Assembly (NCBI GenBank): GCA_031549685.1
Contig: JAVBPG010000009.1
Coordinates: 1-64,000 of the forward strand
Length of the DNA: 64,000 nucleotides
DNA from: JAITMY01 sp031549685
GTDB taxonomy: Bacteria > Bacteroidota > Bacteroidia > Bacteroidales > UBA932
Direction: 5' to 3'
In this document: in pieces, positions 16,471 through 24,545 of the stretch
Layout: each line of letters opens with the position of its first letter
How positions within the stretch are numbered: the stretch's first letter is position 1
Translations under genes and position numbers: made by a program
The notes under the pieces: model-generated
Databases searched by the model: none
The model's input: the letters and a program-made list of their open reading frames with translations, nothing else
What the model was told of the DNA's origin: nothing

Positions 16471-16550
16471 TGTACATCGACGAGCGATATGCGACATGCG
16501 AAAATGTAAGTCGCATATCGCGTATCGATAAATCGCAAATCGAAATAAAA
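16471..16550 (+). repeat. TCGCATATCG-type hairpin spacer, rpmD-rplO
   Basis: Contains GCGATATGCGACATGCGA followed by TCGCATATCGCGTATCG and AAATCGCAAATCG, giving a folded GC-richer stem. A related spacer follows rplO at 17001-17088. The frame upstream of rplO is open through this repeat, but its composition is not that of coding sequence. Confidence 0.6.
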
Positions 16551-17000
16551 ATGGAACTAAATAATTTAACCCCGGCAGCGGGTTCAACACATAGGGAAAA
16601 GCGCATTGGTCGCGGCGAAGGCTCCGGTCGTGGAGGTACATCTACGCGTGGCCACAAGGGTGCGCAATCTCGCTCGGGCTACTCGCGCAAAAAAGGCTTC
16701 GAAGGCGGTCAAATGCCGCTGCAGCGCCGCCTGCCTAAATTCGGCTTTAAGAACATCAACCGCGTTGAATACAAGGCTATCAACCTGTACACGCTACAGG
16801 CGTTGGCCGAGAAGTCGCAGCAGAGCGTGATTACCGAGGAAACGTTTGTAGCGTTCGGCCTGGCGTCGAAGAACGACAAGATTAAAATCTTGGGTCAAGG
16901 CCAGCTGAGCGCCAAGCTGGAGGTTTCGGCGCACGCCTTCTCAAAGTCGGCCGTTGCCGCCATTGAGGCGCAGCAGGGCAAGGCCAGTGTGGTAAAGTAG
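16551..17000 (+). CDS. rplO: 50S ribosomal protein L15
   Basis: A 149-residue L15, a late-assembly protein of the large subunit. The glycine-rich N-terminal region THREKRIGRGEGSGRGGTST and GYSRKKGFEGGQMPLQRRLP are diagnostic. The ATG at 16551 (MELNNLTPAAG) is the family start. An upstream in-frame ATG at 16470 would add residues encoded by the spacer repeat. Confidence 0.97.
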   Translation: MELNNLTPAAGSTHREKRIGRGEGSGRGGTSTRGHKGAQSRSGYSRKKGFEGGQMPLQRRLPKFGFKNINRVEYKAINLYTLQALAEKSQQSVITEETFVAFGLASKNDKIKILGQGQLSAKLEVSAHAFSKSAVAAIEAQQGKASVVK

Positions 17001-17088
17001 TTTGGACTAATCGATGTGCGATAGGCGACCTGCGAAACAAGCAAAGTCGCAAATCGCAGGTCGCAAATCGATAAATCGCAATTAACTA
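17001..17088 (+). repeat. GCGACCTGCGA hairpin spacer, rplO-secY
   Basis: GCGACCTGCGA (17026-17036) and its exact complement TCGCAGGTCGC (17054-17064) form a perfect 11-bp stem. Flanking AATCGATAAATCG words are shared with the rpmD-rplO spacer. It lies directly in front of secY. Confidence 0.65.
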
Positions 17089-18408
17089 ATGAAGAAGTTT
17101 ATAGAAACGATAAAGAACATTTTTAAGATCGAAGACCTTAGAAAGCGTATTCTTTTTACCTTGCTCATTCTGCTGGTGTACAGGCTGGGTTGCTTCGTGG
17201 TAATTCCCGGAGTTGACCCTTCGCAGCTGGCCAACTTGCAGAGCCAGGCCAGCGAGGGCTTGATGGGCTTGCTCAACATGTTCTCGGGTGGTGCCTTTGG
17301 TAATGCCGCTATTTTTGGCCTTGGCGTAATGCCCTACATCTCGGCATCCATTGTGGTGCAGCTGCTGGGCATGATGGTGCCCTACTTCCAGCGTTTGCAA
17401 CGTGAGGGGGAGAGCGGACGCCGCAAGCTTAACCAAATTACAAGGTACCTGACCATTATTATCCTGTGCTTCCAGGCACCGGCATACTTGGCCAACCTGC
17501 ACATGCAGCTTCCGGCTTCGGCCTTCATGATTAAGGGTGTTTACTTTACCATTTTCTCCACCATTGTGCTCATGGCCGGTACCATGTTTATCATGTGGCT
17601 GGGCGAGCGCATTACCGATAAGGGCTTAGGCAATGGTATTTCGCTCATCATCATGGTGGGTATTGTGGCACGCCTTCCGTTTGCCATCGTGTCTGAGTTC
17701 GGCTCGCGCTTTTCGCAGCAGGCGGGCGGCTTGATAATGTTTTTGGTGGAGCTGGTAATACTGTTCTTGGTGTTTGTGGCTACCATTGCCCTGGTGCAGG
17801 GCGTGCGCAAAATCCCGGTACAGTATGCCAAGCGCATTGTAGGCAACAAGCAGTACGGCGGCGTTCGCCAGTACATTCCTTTGAAAATAAATGCGGCAGG
17901 CGTTATGCCCATCATCTTTGCGCAAGCCTTGATGTTTTTGCCCATGATTTTCTCAAAGTTCGAAGCCACCAGCGCCATTGCGGTAGCGTTTTCCAACTAC
18001 ATGGGCTTTTGGTACAACCTGCTGTTCGGTTTGATGGTGGTGGCGTTTACCTACGCCTATACCGCCGTAACGGTAAATCCTACCAACATGGCCGAGGAAA
18101 TGAAGAAGAACGGTGGATTTATTCCCGGCGTAAAGCCCGGCAAGCAAACCGCGAGTTACATTGATAGCATTATGTCGCGCATTACGCTGCCCGGCTCCAT
18201 ATTCCTGGCGTTTGTGGCCATTATGCCCGCATTGTTTACCTCGCTGCTGGGCATCAGCAACCAGTTCGCGCAGTTCTTCGGCGGTACCTCGCTGCTCATT
18301 CTGGTGGGCGTGGTGCTCGATACGCTACAGCAAATCGAAAGCCACCTGCTCTCGCGCCACTACGACGGCTTGATGAAAACCGGTCGCCTGAAGGGCCGGA
18401 ACGGATAA
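17089..18408 (+). CDS. secY: Preprotein translocase subunit SecY
   Basis: A 439-residue SecY, the channel of the Sec translocon in the inner membrane. Ten hydrophobic segments are present. Conserved features are RILFTLLILLVYRLGCFVVI at the first membrane segment, the plug-region GLMGLLNMFSGGA, and the cytosolic loop with NPTNMAEEMKKNGGFIPG. Normal length and usual place after rplO. No adk gene lies between secY and map, unlike in many Firmicutes. Confidence 0.98.
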   Translation: MKKFIETIKNIFKIEDLRKRILFTLLILLVYRLGCFVVIPGVDPSQLANLQSQASEGLMGLLNMFSGGAFGNAAIFGLGVMPYISASIVVQLLGMMVPYFQRLQREGESGRRKLNQITRYLTIIILCFQAPAYLANLHMQLPASAFMIKGVYFTIFSTIVLMAGTMFIMWLGERITDKGLGNGISLIIMVGIVARLPFAIVSEFGSRFSQQAGGLIMFLVELVILFLVFVATIALVQGVRKIPVQYAKRIVGNKQYGGVRQYIPLKINAAGVMPIIFAQALMFLPMIFSKFEATSAIAVAFSNYMGFWYNLLFGLMVVAFTYAYTAVTVNPTNMAEEMKKNGGFIPGVKPGKQTASYIDSIMSRITLPGSIFLAFVAIMPALFTSLLGISNQFAQFFGGTSLLILVGVVLDTLQQIESHLLSRHYDGLMKTGRLKGRNG

Positions 18409-18490
18409 AGCGGACAAAGGACGGAAGGATAAAAGGATACAAGACAAGTCCTTGCTCTTTAAATCCCGTAGTCTTTTGTCTAAAATGTTC
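18409..18490 (+). repeat. GGACAAGTCCTTG-type hairpin spacer, secY-map
   Basis: AAGCGGACAAAGGACGGAAGG is followed by ACAAGACAAGTCCTTGC and GTAGTCTTTTGTC. The two halves are partly complementary. It is related to the rpsJ-rplC spacer at 7493-7614. Confidence 0.5.
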
Positions 18491-18498
18491 TTTAAAAA

Positions 18499-19287
18499 AT
18501 GGGACTGGTAAAAACCACCGAGGAAATTGAGCTGCTGCGCGAGAACAACCAATTGGTGTCGCGTACACTGGCCGAGTTGGCCAAGCACATTGCCCCGGGG
18601 GTTACAGGTTTGCAGCTCGATAAAATTGCCGAAACGTTTATTCGTGACCACGGAGCGGTACCGGCATTTTTGGGCTACGGAGGGTTTCCGAATTCGCTGT
18701 GCATTTCCATCAACGAGGTGGTGGTACACGGCATCCCCAACAATAGCCCGCTACGCGATGGCGACGTTGTTTCGGTGGACTGCGGAACCTACATGAAGGG
18801 TTACGTTGGCGATTCGGCCTACACCTTTGCCGTGGGCGAGGTGAGCGATGAGGCAAAAAAATTGCTTCGTGCCACCAAGGAAAGCCTGAAGCTGGGCGTG
18901 GCGCAGGCAGTAGAGGGCAATAGGGTAGGAGATATTTCAAACGCCGTGCAAAGCTACGTTGAGCGCTTGGGCTACTCGGTGGTGCGCGATTTGGAGGGGC
19001 ACGGAGTAGGCACCCAAATGCACGAAAAACCCGGCATTCCCAACTATGGCCGTCCCGGAAATGGGAAGAAGCTTATCAAAGGGATGACCTTTTGCGTTGA
19101 ACCGATGATAAACTGCGGGGTGTACAACGTGGTGTGGGAAAAGGACGGTTGGACCGTAAGAACCAAGGACCGCAGGCTGTCGGCGCACTTTGAGTACGCC
19201 GTGGCGGTGGGAAAAGATAGTCCCGATATTCTTACCACATTTGACTATGTGGAGGAAGTTTTGAAACAAAAAGGAAGTTTTTTTTAA
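18499..19287 (+). CDS. map: Methionine aminopeptidase, type I
   Basis: A 262-residue type I methionine aminopeptidase, which removes the initiator methionine from new proteins. The five metal ligands are in VSVDCGTYMKGYVGDSAYTF (two Asp), the histidine region EGHGVGTQMHEKP, FCVEPM (Glu) and SAHFEYAVAV (Glu). Usual cytoplasmic length with no N-terminal zinc finger extension. It is 8 bp before infA. Confidence 0.97.
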   Translation: MGLVKTTEEIELLRENNQLVSRTLAELAKHIAPGVTGLQLDKIAETFIRDHGAVPAFLGYGGFPNSLCISINEVVVHGIPNNSPLRDGDVVSVDCGTYMKGYVGDSAYTFAVGEVSDEAKKLLRATKESLKLGVAQAVEGNRVGDISNAVQSYVERLGYSVVRDLEGHGVGTQMHEKPGIPNYGRPGNGKKLIKGMTFCVEPMINCGVYNVVWEKDGWTVRTKDRRLSAHFEYAVAVGKDSPDILTTFDYVEEVLKQKGSFF

Positions 19288-19295
19288 GAAAGTAA

Positions 19296-19514
19296 ATGGC
19301 AAAACAAACCGCCATAGAGCGCGATGGAGTGATTGTAGAGGCGCTCTCGAACGCCATGTTCCGTGTGGAGCTGGACAACGGCCACGTGGTAACGGCGCAC
19401 ATTTCGGGAAAAATGCGCATGCACTATATCAAAATTTTGCCCGGCGACAAGGTGCGCGTGGAGATGACGCCGTACGATTTGACCAAGGGTAGAATTTCGT
19501 TCCGGTACAAGTAG
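19296..19514 (+). CDS. infA: Translation initiation factor IF-1
   Basis: A 72-residue IF-1, an OB-fold protein that occupies the A site during initiation. MAKQTAIERDGVIVEALSNA and the ending KGRISFRYK are typical. Normal length. The 132-bp gap to rpmJ contains no recognisable gene. Confidence 0.98.
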   Translation: MAKQTAIERDGVIVEALSNAMFRVELDNGHVVTAHISGKMRMHYIKILPGDKVRVEMTPYDLTKGRISFRYK

Positions 19515-19646
19515 GCAAGAATTGCGAGGGCGAGGTTAGAGTTGGGATATTTCATTAGCCGAAATACGACAGCTCAGATGTTGCAACCGAAATCCTCGGC
19601 AATTTTCGATATAAAAAGGAGATAAAACAGGTAATAAAAACTGATC

Positions 19647-19763
19647 ATGAAAGTAAAAGCATCCATCAAAAAACGCAGCGAGGATTGCAAGATTGTAAAG
19701 CGCAAAGGTCGCCTGTACGTTATTTGCAAAAAGACCCCGAAGTACAAAATGCGTCAGGGCTAA
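19647..19763 (+). CDS. rpmJ: 50S ribosomal protein L36, without a full zinc site
   Basis: A 38-residue L36: MKVKASIKKRSEDCKIVKRK followed by GRLYVICKKTPKYKMRQG. The zinc-binding form has three cysteines and a histidine. Here only Cys14 and Cys27 remain, and the final histidine position is not His, so this is a zinc-free (C-minus) version, as is common in Bacteroidota. Usual location between infA and rpsM. Confidence 0.96.
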   Translation: MKVKASIKKRSEDCKIVKRKGRLYVICKKTPKYKMRQG

Positions 19764-19793
19764 TTTTAACACGTTAATCATTAAAGCACAAAT

Positions 19794-20174
19794 ATGGCAC
19801 GTATTTCAGGTATTGACTTACCGAAGAACAAGAGAGGGGAAATAGGGCTTACCTACATCTATGGTATTGGCCGCAGCACCGCTCGCAATATTTTAACCAC
19901 CGCCGGTGTTGACTTTGACATCAAGGTAAAGGATTGGAACGACGCTCAGGAGGCCGCTATCCGTAGCGCTATTGCCCAGGGTGGCTACAAGCTCGAGGGC
20001 GAGCTGCGCACCGTGGTGCAAATGAGCATCAAGCGCCTTATGGACATAGGTTGCTACCGTGGCATCCGCCACCGCCTGGGGCTGCCCGTTCGCGGTCAAA
20101 GCACCAAGAACAACGCCCGTACGCGCAAGGGTAAGAAGAAGACTGTAGCAAACAAGAAAAAGGCAACCAAGTAG
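19794..20174 (+). CDS. rpsM: 30S ribosomal protein S13
   Basis: A 126-residue S13, forming head-to-body bridge contacts. ARISGIDLPKNKRGEIGLTY and GCYRGIRHRLGLPVRGQSTK are conserved, with a lysine-rich C-terminal tail that reaches the P-site. First gene of the alpha part. Confidence 0.98.
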   Translation: MARISGIDLPKNKRGEIGLTYIYGIGRSTARNILTTAGVDFDIKVKDWNDAQEAAIRSAIAQGGYKLEGELRTVVQMSIKRLMDIGCYRGIRHRLGLPVRGQSTKNNARTRKGKKKTVANKKKATK

Positions 20175-20268
20175 TAATTGATTATTTATGATTGATGATT
20201 TATTATTGAAAGACAAAAGATATTCAATCATAAATCGAAAATCGTAAATCAAAAATCGACAATAATTT
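20175..20268 (+). repeat. ATTTATGATTGATGATT hairpin spacer, rpsM-rpsK
   Basis: TTATTTATGATTGATGATTT on the left faces AATCATAAATCGAAAATCG and AAATCAAAAATCG on the right. Third member of the spacer family inside this operon. Confidence 0.7.
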
Positions 20269-20270
20269 TT

Positions 20271-20660
20271 ATGGCAAAGAAACCGGGAACGACAAAAAAG
20301 AAAGTTGTTAAGATTGAGGCCTTGGGCGAAGCGCACATTACCTCTACCTTCAACAACATCATCATCACGTTGACTAACGCCGATGGGCAAACCATCAGCT
20401 GGTCGTCGGCAGGCAAGATGGGTTTTCGTGGTTCGAAAAAGAACACGCCCTACGCTGCTCAAATGGCAGCAAACGACTGCGCAAAAGTAGCCTTTGACTT
20501 AGGCCTGCGCAAGGTAAAAGCCTACGTGAAAGGTCCGGGTGCAGGCCGCGAATCGGCCATGCGCACCATCCACACCAACGGTATTGAGGTAACCGAAATT
20601 GTGGACGTAACTCCGATACCTCACAACGGATGCCGCCCGAAAGGTCGCCGCAGAGTATAG
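20271..20660 (+). CDS. rpsK: 30S ribosomal protein S11
   Basis: A 129-residue S11 at the 30S platform. ITSTFNNIIITLTNADGQTI and the C-terminal DVTPIPHNGCRPKGRRRV are diagnostic. Normal length. Confidence 0.98.
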   Translation: MAKKPGTTKKKVVKIEALGEAHITSTFNNIIITLTNADGQTISWSSAGKMGFRGSKKNTPYAAQMAANDCAKVAFDLGLRKVKAYVKGPGAGRESAMRTIHTNGIEVTEIVDVTPIPHNGCRPKGRRRV

Positions 20661-20755
20661 TTTAATAAGTAGTAATGGATGATTTATTTTTATGATGGAC
20701 GAATGAAAACCTTCTGCCAATCATAAACCATAAATCGCAAATCATAAATCAGAAA
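20661..20755 (+). repeat. ATTTATGATTGATGATT hairpin spacer, rpsK-rpsD
   Basis: A more diverged member: GGATGATTTATTTTTATGA on the left and AATCATAAACCATAAATCG with CAAATCATAAATC on the right. Confidence 0.6.
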
Positions 20756-21364
20756 ATGGCAAGATATACAGGACCAAAAACCAAAATCGCGCGCAAGTTC
20801 GGCTCGCCTATTTTCGGTGCGGATAAGGCTTACGAAAAGAAGAACTATCCTCCCGGACAGCACGGCCTGGCCAAGAAGCGCAAAAAAGTATCGGAATACG
20901 GCATTCAGCTTACCGAAAAGCAAAAGCTGAAATATACCTACGGCTTGCTCGAGCGCCAGTTCCGCAACACCTTCGAAAAGGCCTCTACGATGAAGGGCCG
21001 CAAGGGCGACAACCTGCTCAAACTGCTCGAAAGCCGCCTGGATAACGTAGTATTCCGCCTGGGCATTGCCCCCAGCCGCGCCGCCGCGCGCCAGCTCGTA
21101 GGACACCGCCATATTGTGGTAAACGGCGAGGTGTGCAGCATCCCATCGGCCATCTTGAAGGAGGGCGATGTTATCGGCGTTCGCGAAAAATCGAAGAGCC
21201 TTGAGGTAATTCAGGACAACTGCGCAGGCTCGCGCACCAGCCGCTACTCGTGGATGGAGTGGGATAGCAACACCATGAGCGGCAAGTTCCTCAACCGCCC
21301 CGAGCGCGCCGATATTCCGGAGGCCGTAAATGAGCAGCTCATCGTTGAGTTGTACTCTAAGTAG
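20756..21364 (+). CDS. rpsD: 30S ribosomal protein S4
   Basis: A 202-residue S4, a primary assembly protein. MARYTGPKTKIARKFGSPIF at the start and the S4 RNA-binding domain LESRLDNVVFRLGIAPSRAA are conserved. The N-terminal region lacks a four-cysteine zinc site. In E. coli S4 represses the alpha operon; a binding site is not evident here. Confidence 0.98.
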   Translation: MARYTGPKTKIARKFGSPIFGADKAYEKKNYPPGQHGLAKKRKKVSEYGIQLTEKQKLKYTYGLLERQFRNTFEKASTMKGRKGDNLLKLLESRLDNVVFRLGIAPSRAAARQLVGHRHIVVNGEVCSIPSAILKEGDVIGVREKSKSLEVIQDNCAGSRTSRYSWMEWDSNTMSGKFLNRPERADIPEAVNEQLIVELYSK

Positions 21365-21462
21365 TAATAGGATTTATTATTTATGATTCATTGTTTATGA
21401 TTGAAGCAAGCTTCAACCTAAATCGAAAATCATAAATCGAAAATCATAAATCAATCTAAAAT
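21365..21462 (+). repeat. ATTTATGATTGATGATT hairpin spacer, rpsD-rpoA
   Basis: ATTTATTATTTATGATTC and GTTTATGATTGAAGC face CCTAAATCGAAAATCATAAA and TCGAAAATCATAAATC across AAGCAAGCTTC. Fifth member of the spacer family in the operon. Confidence 0.7.
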
Positions 21463-22455
21463 ATGGCAATATTAGCATTTCAAAAGCCCGATAAGGTTAT
21501 CATGCTCGAATCGAACAATACCTTCGGTAAGTTCGAGTTTCGTCCGCTTGAGCCGGGTTACGGTATGACCGTGGGCAATGCGCTTCGCCGCGTGCTGCTG
21601 TCGTCGCTCGAGGGCTACGCAATAACCTCGGTGAAGATCAGCGGCGTTGACCACGAGTTTGCCTCCATCCCGGGCGTACTCGAAGATATGGTCGAAATCA
21701 TCCTTAACCTCAAGCAGGTAAGGCTGAAAAAAGTAGCCGAAGGCATTGATACGGAAAAGGTTAAGATAAACATTTCGGGGCAAACCCAGTTTAAGGCCGA
21801 GCTGCTGTCCAACAGCATGGTGGCCTTTAAGGTGCTCAACCCCGAGTTGGTTATTTGCAACATGGAGCCCAACGTGAAGCTGCAAATCGAGCTGACCATC
21901 AACAAGGGCCGCGGCTACGTTTCGGCCGATGAAAATAAGGTGGAAGGTTCGGAAATCGGCACCATTGCCATTGACTCCATCTACACACCGATTAAGAACG
22001 TGAAGTACGCGGTGGAAAACTACCGTGTGGAGCAAAAAACCGACTACGAAAAGCTGACCGTGGAGGTTACCACCGACGGCTCCATCCTGCCGAAGGATGC
22101 GCTGAAGGAGGCCGCCAAAATTTTGATCCACCACTTCATGCTTTTCTCGGATGAGAAGATAACCATCGACACCGAGGAGAAGTTCACCAACGACGATTTT
22201 GACGAGGAGGTGCTGCACATGCGCCAGCTGCTGAAGACCAAGTTGACCGACCTGGACCTTTCGGTGCGCGCGCTGAACTGCCTCAAAACCGCCGAGGTGG
22301 AAACGCTGGGCGAGCTGGTGAAGTTCCAGCGCAACGACCTGCTGAAGTTCCGCAACTTTGGCAAGAAGTCGCTCACCGAGCTCGACGAAAAGCTGGCGCA
22401 GCTCAACCTCAACTTCGGCATGGACATTTCAAAGTATAAACTTGACAAGGAATAA
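21463..22455 (+). CDS. rpoA: RNA polymerase alpha subunit
   Basis: A 330-residue alpha subunit. The N-terminal dimerisation domain holds RPLEPGYGMTVGNALRRVLL and ITSVKISGVDHEFASIPGV. After a flexible linker (about residues 230-250) comes the C-terminal domain DLDLSVRALNCLKTAEVETL with LKFRNFGKKSLTELDEKL, which contacts activators and UP DNA. Normal length and position. Confidence 0.98.
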   Translation: MAILAFQKPDKVIMLESNNTFGKFEFRPLEPGYGMTVGNALRRVLLSSLEGYAITSVKISGVDHEFASIPGVLEDMVEIILNLKQVRLKKVAEGIDTEKVKINISGQTQFKAELLSNSMVAFKVLNPELVICNMEPNVKLQIELTINKGRGYVSADENKVEGSEIGTIAIDSIYTPIKNVKYAVENYRVEQKTDYEKLTVEVTTDGSILPKDALKEAAKILIHHFMLFSDEKITIDTEEKFTNDDFDEEVLHMRQLLKTKLTDLDLSVRALNCLKTAEVETLGELVKFQRNDLLKFRNFGKKSLTELDEKLAQLNLNFGMDISKYKLDKE

Positions 22456-22461
22456 CGAGAC

Positions 22462-22971
22462 ATGAGACACGGTAATAAAGTAAACCATTTAGGAGTAAAA
22501 ACCGGACACCGCAGCTCTATGCTGGCGAACCTGGCCTGCTCGCTGATTATGCACAAGCGTATTGAAACTACGCTGGCCAAGGCTAAGGAGTTAAGGGTGT
22601 TTGTAGAGCCCATTATAACCAAGAGCAAGAGCGATACCACGCACTCGCGTCGTATGGTATTCAGCAGCATTAAGAGCAAGTATGCCGTAAAGGAGCTGTT
22701 TGGCCCCGTAGCCGAAAAGGTGGCCTCGCGCCCCGGTGGCTACACCCGCATTCTTAAAATTGGCTTCCGCCAGGGCGATGCCGCCGAAATGGCCATGATT
22801 GAGCTGGTGGACTTCAACGAAACCTACACCACGGCCAAGAAGGCTGCCGCCAAGAAAACGACCCGTCGTGCCGGTGGCGCCAAGAAGGCCGCCGCTCCCT
22901 CCGCAAAGGTCGAAGAAGCCCCGAAAGTTGAGGAGGCTCCCAAGGTAGAGGGCGAAGCTGCAGCGGAATAA
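22462..22971 (+). CDS. rplQ: 50S ribosomal protein L17 with acidic/alanine-rich tail
   Basis: A 169-residue L17. The conserved core MRHGNKVNHLGVKTGHRSSM and ARRP-like GYTRILKIGFRQGDAAEMAM covers about 115 residues. The rest is a low-complexity extension with KKAAAKKTTRR followed by a repeated PKVEEA unit. Last gene of the ribosomal operon; the intrinsic terminator begins 27 bp after the stop. Confidence 0.97.
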   Translation: MRHGNKVNHLGVKTGHRSSMLANLACSLIMHKRIETTLAKAKELRVFVEPIITKSKSDTTHSRRMVFSSIKSKYAVKELFGPVAEKVASRPGGYTRILKIGFRQGDAAEMAMIELVDFNETYTTAKKAAAKKTTRRAGGAKKAAAPSAKVEEAPKVEEAPKVEGEAAAE

Positions 22972-22997
22972 TTTCAGCATCGAATTTACTTCAATAC

Positions 22998-23034
22998 AAA
23001 AAACGGTTGCAAGATGTTGCAGCCGTTTTTGCTT
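22998..23034 (+). terminator. Intrinsic terminator of the ribosomal protein operon
   Basis: AAAAAACGGTTGCAA (22998-23012) pairs with TTGCAGCCGTTTTT (23017-23030), with one G-U, over a 4-nt loop, and is followed by T-rich DNA. Confidence 0.9.
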
Positions 23035-23057
23035 TTATTCAACAGGAGAGTCTGCGT

Positions 23058-23098
23058 TTGCGAGGAGGTCCCTCACTCCGTTCGACATGACCTCGCCA
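23058..23098 (+). repeat. Remnant of an inverted repeat (GCGAGGAGGTC... GACCTCGC)
   Basis: GCGAGGAGGTC and GACCTCGC are partly complementary and enclose CCTCACTCCGTTCGACAT. It resembles degraded copies of the dispersed GAGCGAAG/GAGGAACGACG repeats elsewhere in the window. Confidence 0.35.
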
Positions 23099-23144
23099 AC
23101 GAAAAAAATCGCATTCTGCCGCCTTTTTTGTTTTCTGAAGAGCG

Positions 23145-24305
23145 TTACTTTTGTAAGAAATCCCTGAAGTGGCGCCAGGCAATAAGGTTAGCTCCTGCAA
23201 CAGAGGAGGAAATTTCGCCGGCATAAACCACGTATTTTTCCACAGGTGCTGCACTTGTTGATGTGGGGAGTACGTGCAGGTTTTTCGTAAAATCGGTTGA
23301 GAATGTTTCGGCACCTTTTATTTCAAAAGCCGAAAGCCGATTACCCTGCTCCATGATGCAGTCAATTTCTATACCATTGCTATCGCGCCAGTAGTATAAA
23401 GCAGGCTGTTTGCCGGTGTGGAGTGCACGTTTTCGCAGCTCGCCGATTACCAAATTTTCAAACAAAAAGCCATACAAATAATGACTTCGTAACACACTTG
23501 GAGAGCCAATGCTCAACAGTGAGCAGGCAATACCCGTATCGTAAAAATAGAGTTTGGGCGATTTGATAAGCCGCTTGTTGAAGTTGTTGTGGTAGGGTTG
23601 CAGCAGGTAAATAATATAGCTTGCCTCCAGTACCGATAACCACGATTTGATGGTTGCTACCGAAACTCCGGTGTCATTGGCTAGCGAACTGAGGTTGAGT
23701 ACTTGCCCTATGCGCCCGGCGCAGAGCATCAAGAATTTTGAAAACAGGCTCAGATTTTCGATCGACTTGAGCATTCGCACATCTCGCTCTATGTAGGTTT
23801 GAAGATACGATGGATAAAAATCAGAGGGAGCAATACGTTGGTCGTAAATGCGAGGATAAAAACCTGTAACCATGAGGCGAGCGTAGTCTTGCGTGATGCT
23901 GGCCTCCAGCTCCGATACATCGAACGGCAGCAGGTGGTTAATGTGTACACGGCCTGCCAGCGATTGTGAAATATGCTCATTCATCAAAAAACTTTGCGAA
24001 CCGGAGAGAATGTACTGCCCCGGTGTTCCTCGCTCATCCGACATCACTTGGATGTAGCTGAACAGCTCGGGAACGGTTTGCGCCTCGTCAAAAATTAATT
24101 TTTCACCTTGTGCGCGCAAGAATCCTATGGGGTCGGAGAGAAATAGGCTGCGGTGATCCAGCTGCTCCATATTGAAATACCTATATTCCGGAAAACTATT
24201 GCGTAGCATGGTCGTTTTCCCCGATTGCCTTGGACCGGTTACCGATAGCACCGGAAATTTTGTCAGCATGTCGCTAATGCGTTTTGTTATAGTTCTTCGT
24301 ATCAT
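23145..24305 (-). CDS. AAA_14/DUF4143 ATP-binding protein (copy A)
   Basis: A 386-residue protein of the large AAA_14 plus DUF4143 family. The Walker A loop is VTGPRQSGKTTML (about residues 21-33), Walker B is KLIFDEAQ, and a sensor-like YILSGSQSFLM follows. A winged-helix segment comes next (SLANDTGVSVATIKSWLSVL), then the C-terminal part WRDSNGIEIDCIMEQGNRLS with FEIKG. The last has the D...ExK layout of PD-(D/E)XK nucleases. Family members are widespread and of unclear function. The ATG at 24305 fits the family start and lies downstream of the -7 box. It stands alone, convergent with rplQ. Confidence 0.85.
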   Translation of the reverse strand: MIRRTITKRISDMLTKFPVLSVTGPRQSGKTTMLRNSFPEYRYFNMEQLDHRSLFLSDPIGFLRAQGEKLIFDEAQTVPELFSYIQVMSDERGTPGQYILSGSQSFLMNEHISQSLAGRVHINHLLPFDVSELEASITQDYARLMVTGFYPRIYDQRIAPSDFYPSYLQTYIERDVRMLKSIENLSLFSKFLMLCAGRIGQVLNLSSLANDTGVSVATIKSWLSVLEASYIIYLLQPYHNNFNKRLIKSPKLYFYDTGIACSLLSIGSPSVLRSHYLYGFLFENLVIGELRKRALHTGKQPALYYWRDSNGIEIDCIMEQGNRLSAFEIKGAETFSTDFTKNLHVLPTSTSAAPVEKYVVYAGEISSSVAGANLIAWRHFRDFLQK

Positions 24306-24306
24306 T

Positions 24307-24346
24307 TTTATGTAAAATATACAGTTAAAACGCAAATATACATAAA
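24307..24346 (-). promoter_or_regulatory. Promoter and short repeats in front of ATPase copy A
   Basis: On the minus strand TATATTTG (24340-24333) is the -7 box. It is framed by an inverted pair TTTATGTA (24307-24314) and TACATAAA (24339-24346). A direct repeat AAATATACA occurs at 24315 and 24334, 19 nt apart. No good -33 TTG is present at normal spacing. Confidence 0.45.
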
Positions 24347-24410
24347 GTAGTTGCAATTATAGCTGAGTTACGCAAATTTTTTGTACTAACCGAGCTTGCA
24401 AAAAATACTT

Positions 24411-24453
24411 AGCCACGAATATGCGAATAAAAACAATTCGTGCATTCGTGGCT
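24411..24453. repeat. AGCCACGAAT...ATTCGTGGCT hairpin
   Basis: AGCCACGAATATGCGAAT (24411-24428) pairs with ATTCGTGCATTCGTGGCT (24436-24453) in 15 of 18 positions. A T run follows on the plus strand, but no plus-strand gene ends nearby, so an intergenic repeat is more likely than a working terminator. Confidence 0.5.
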
Positions 24454-24490
24454 TTTTCCTTTCTTTTGGCATGTGGCTAAGAAAACAAAA

Positions 24491-24513
24491 GAGGCGAGCC
24501 GCAGCCTCGCCTC
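24491..24513 (-). terminator. Intrinsic terminator of the porin-like gene
   Basis: GAGGCGAG and CTCGCCTC form a perfect 8-bp GC-rich stem with a 7-nt loop, followed on the minus strand by TTTTGTTTTCTT. It is 32 bp beyond the stop codon. Confidence 0.8.
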
Positions 24514-24545
24514 AATCAATATCCTCAAAAAATTCGCTTAAACTT

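Noticed and set aside
21472..22218. 248-codon ORF antisense to rpoA
   Set aside because: rpoA is unambiguous; the antisense product resembles nothing.
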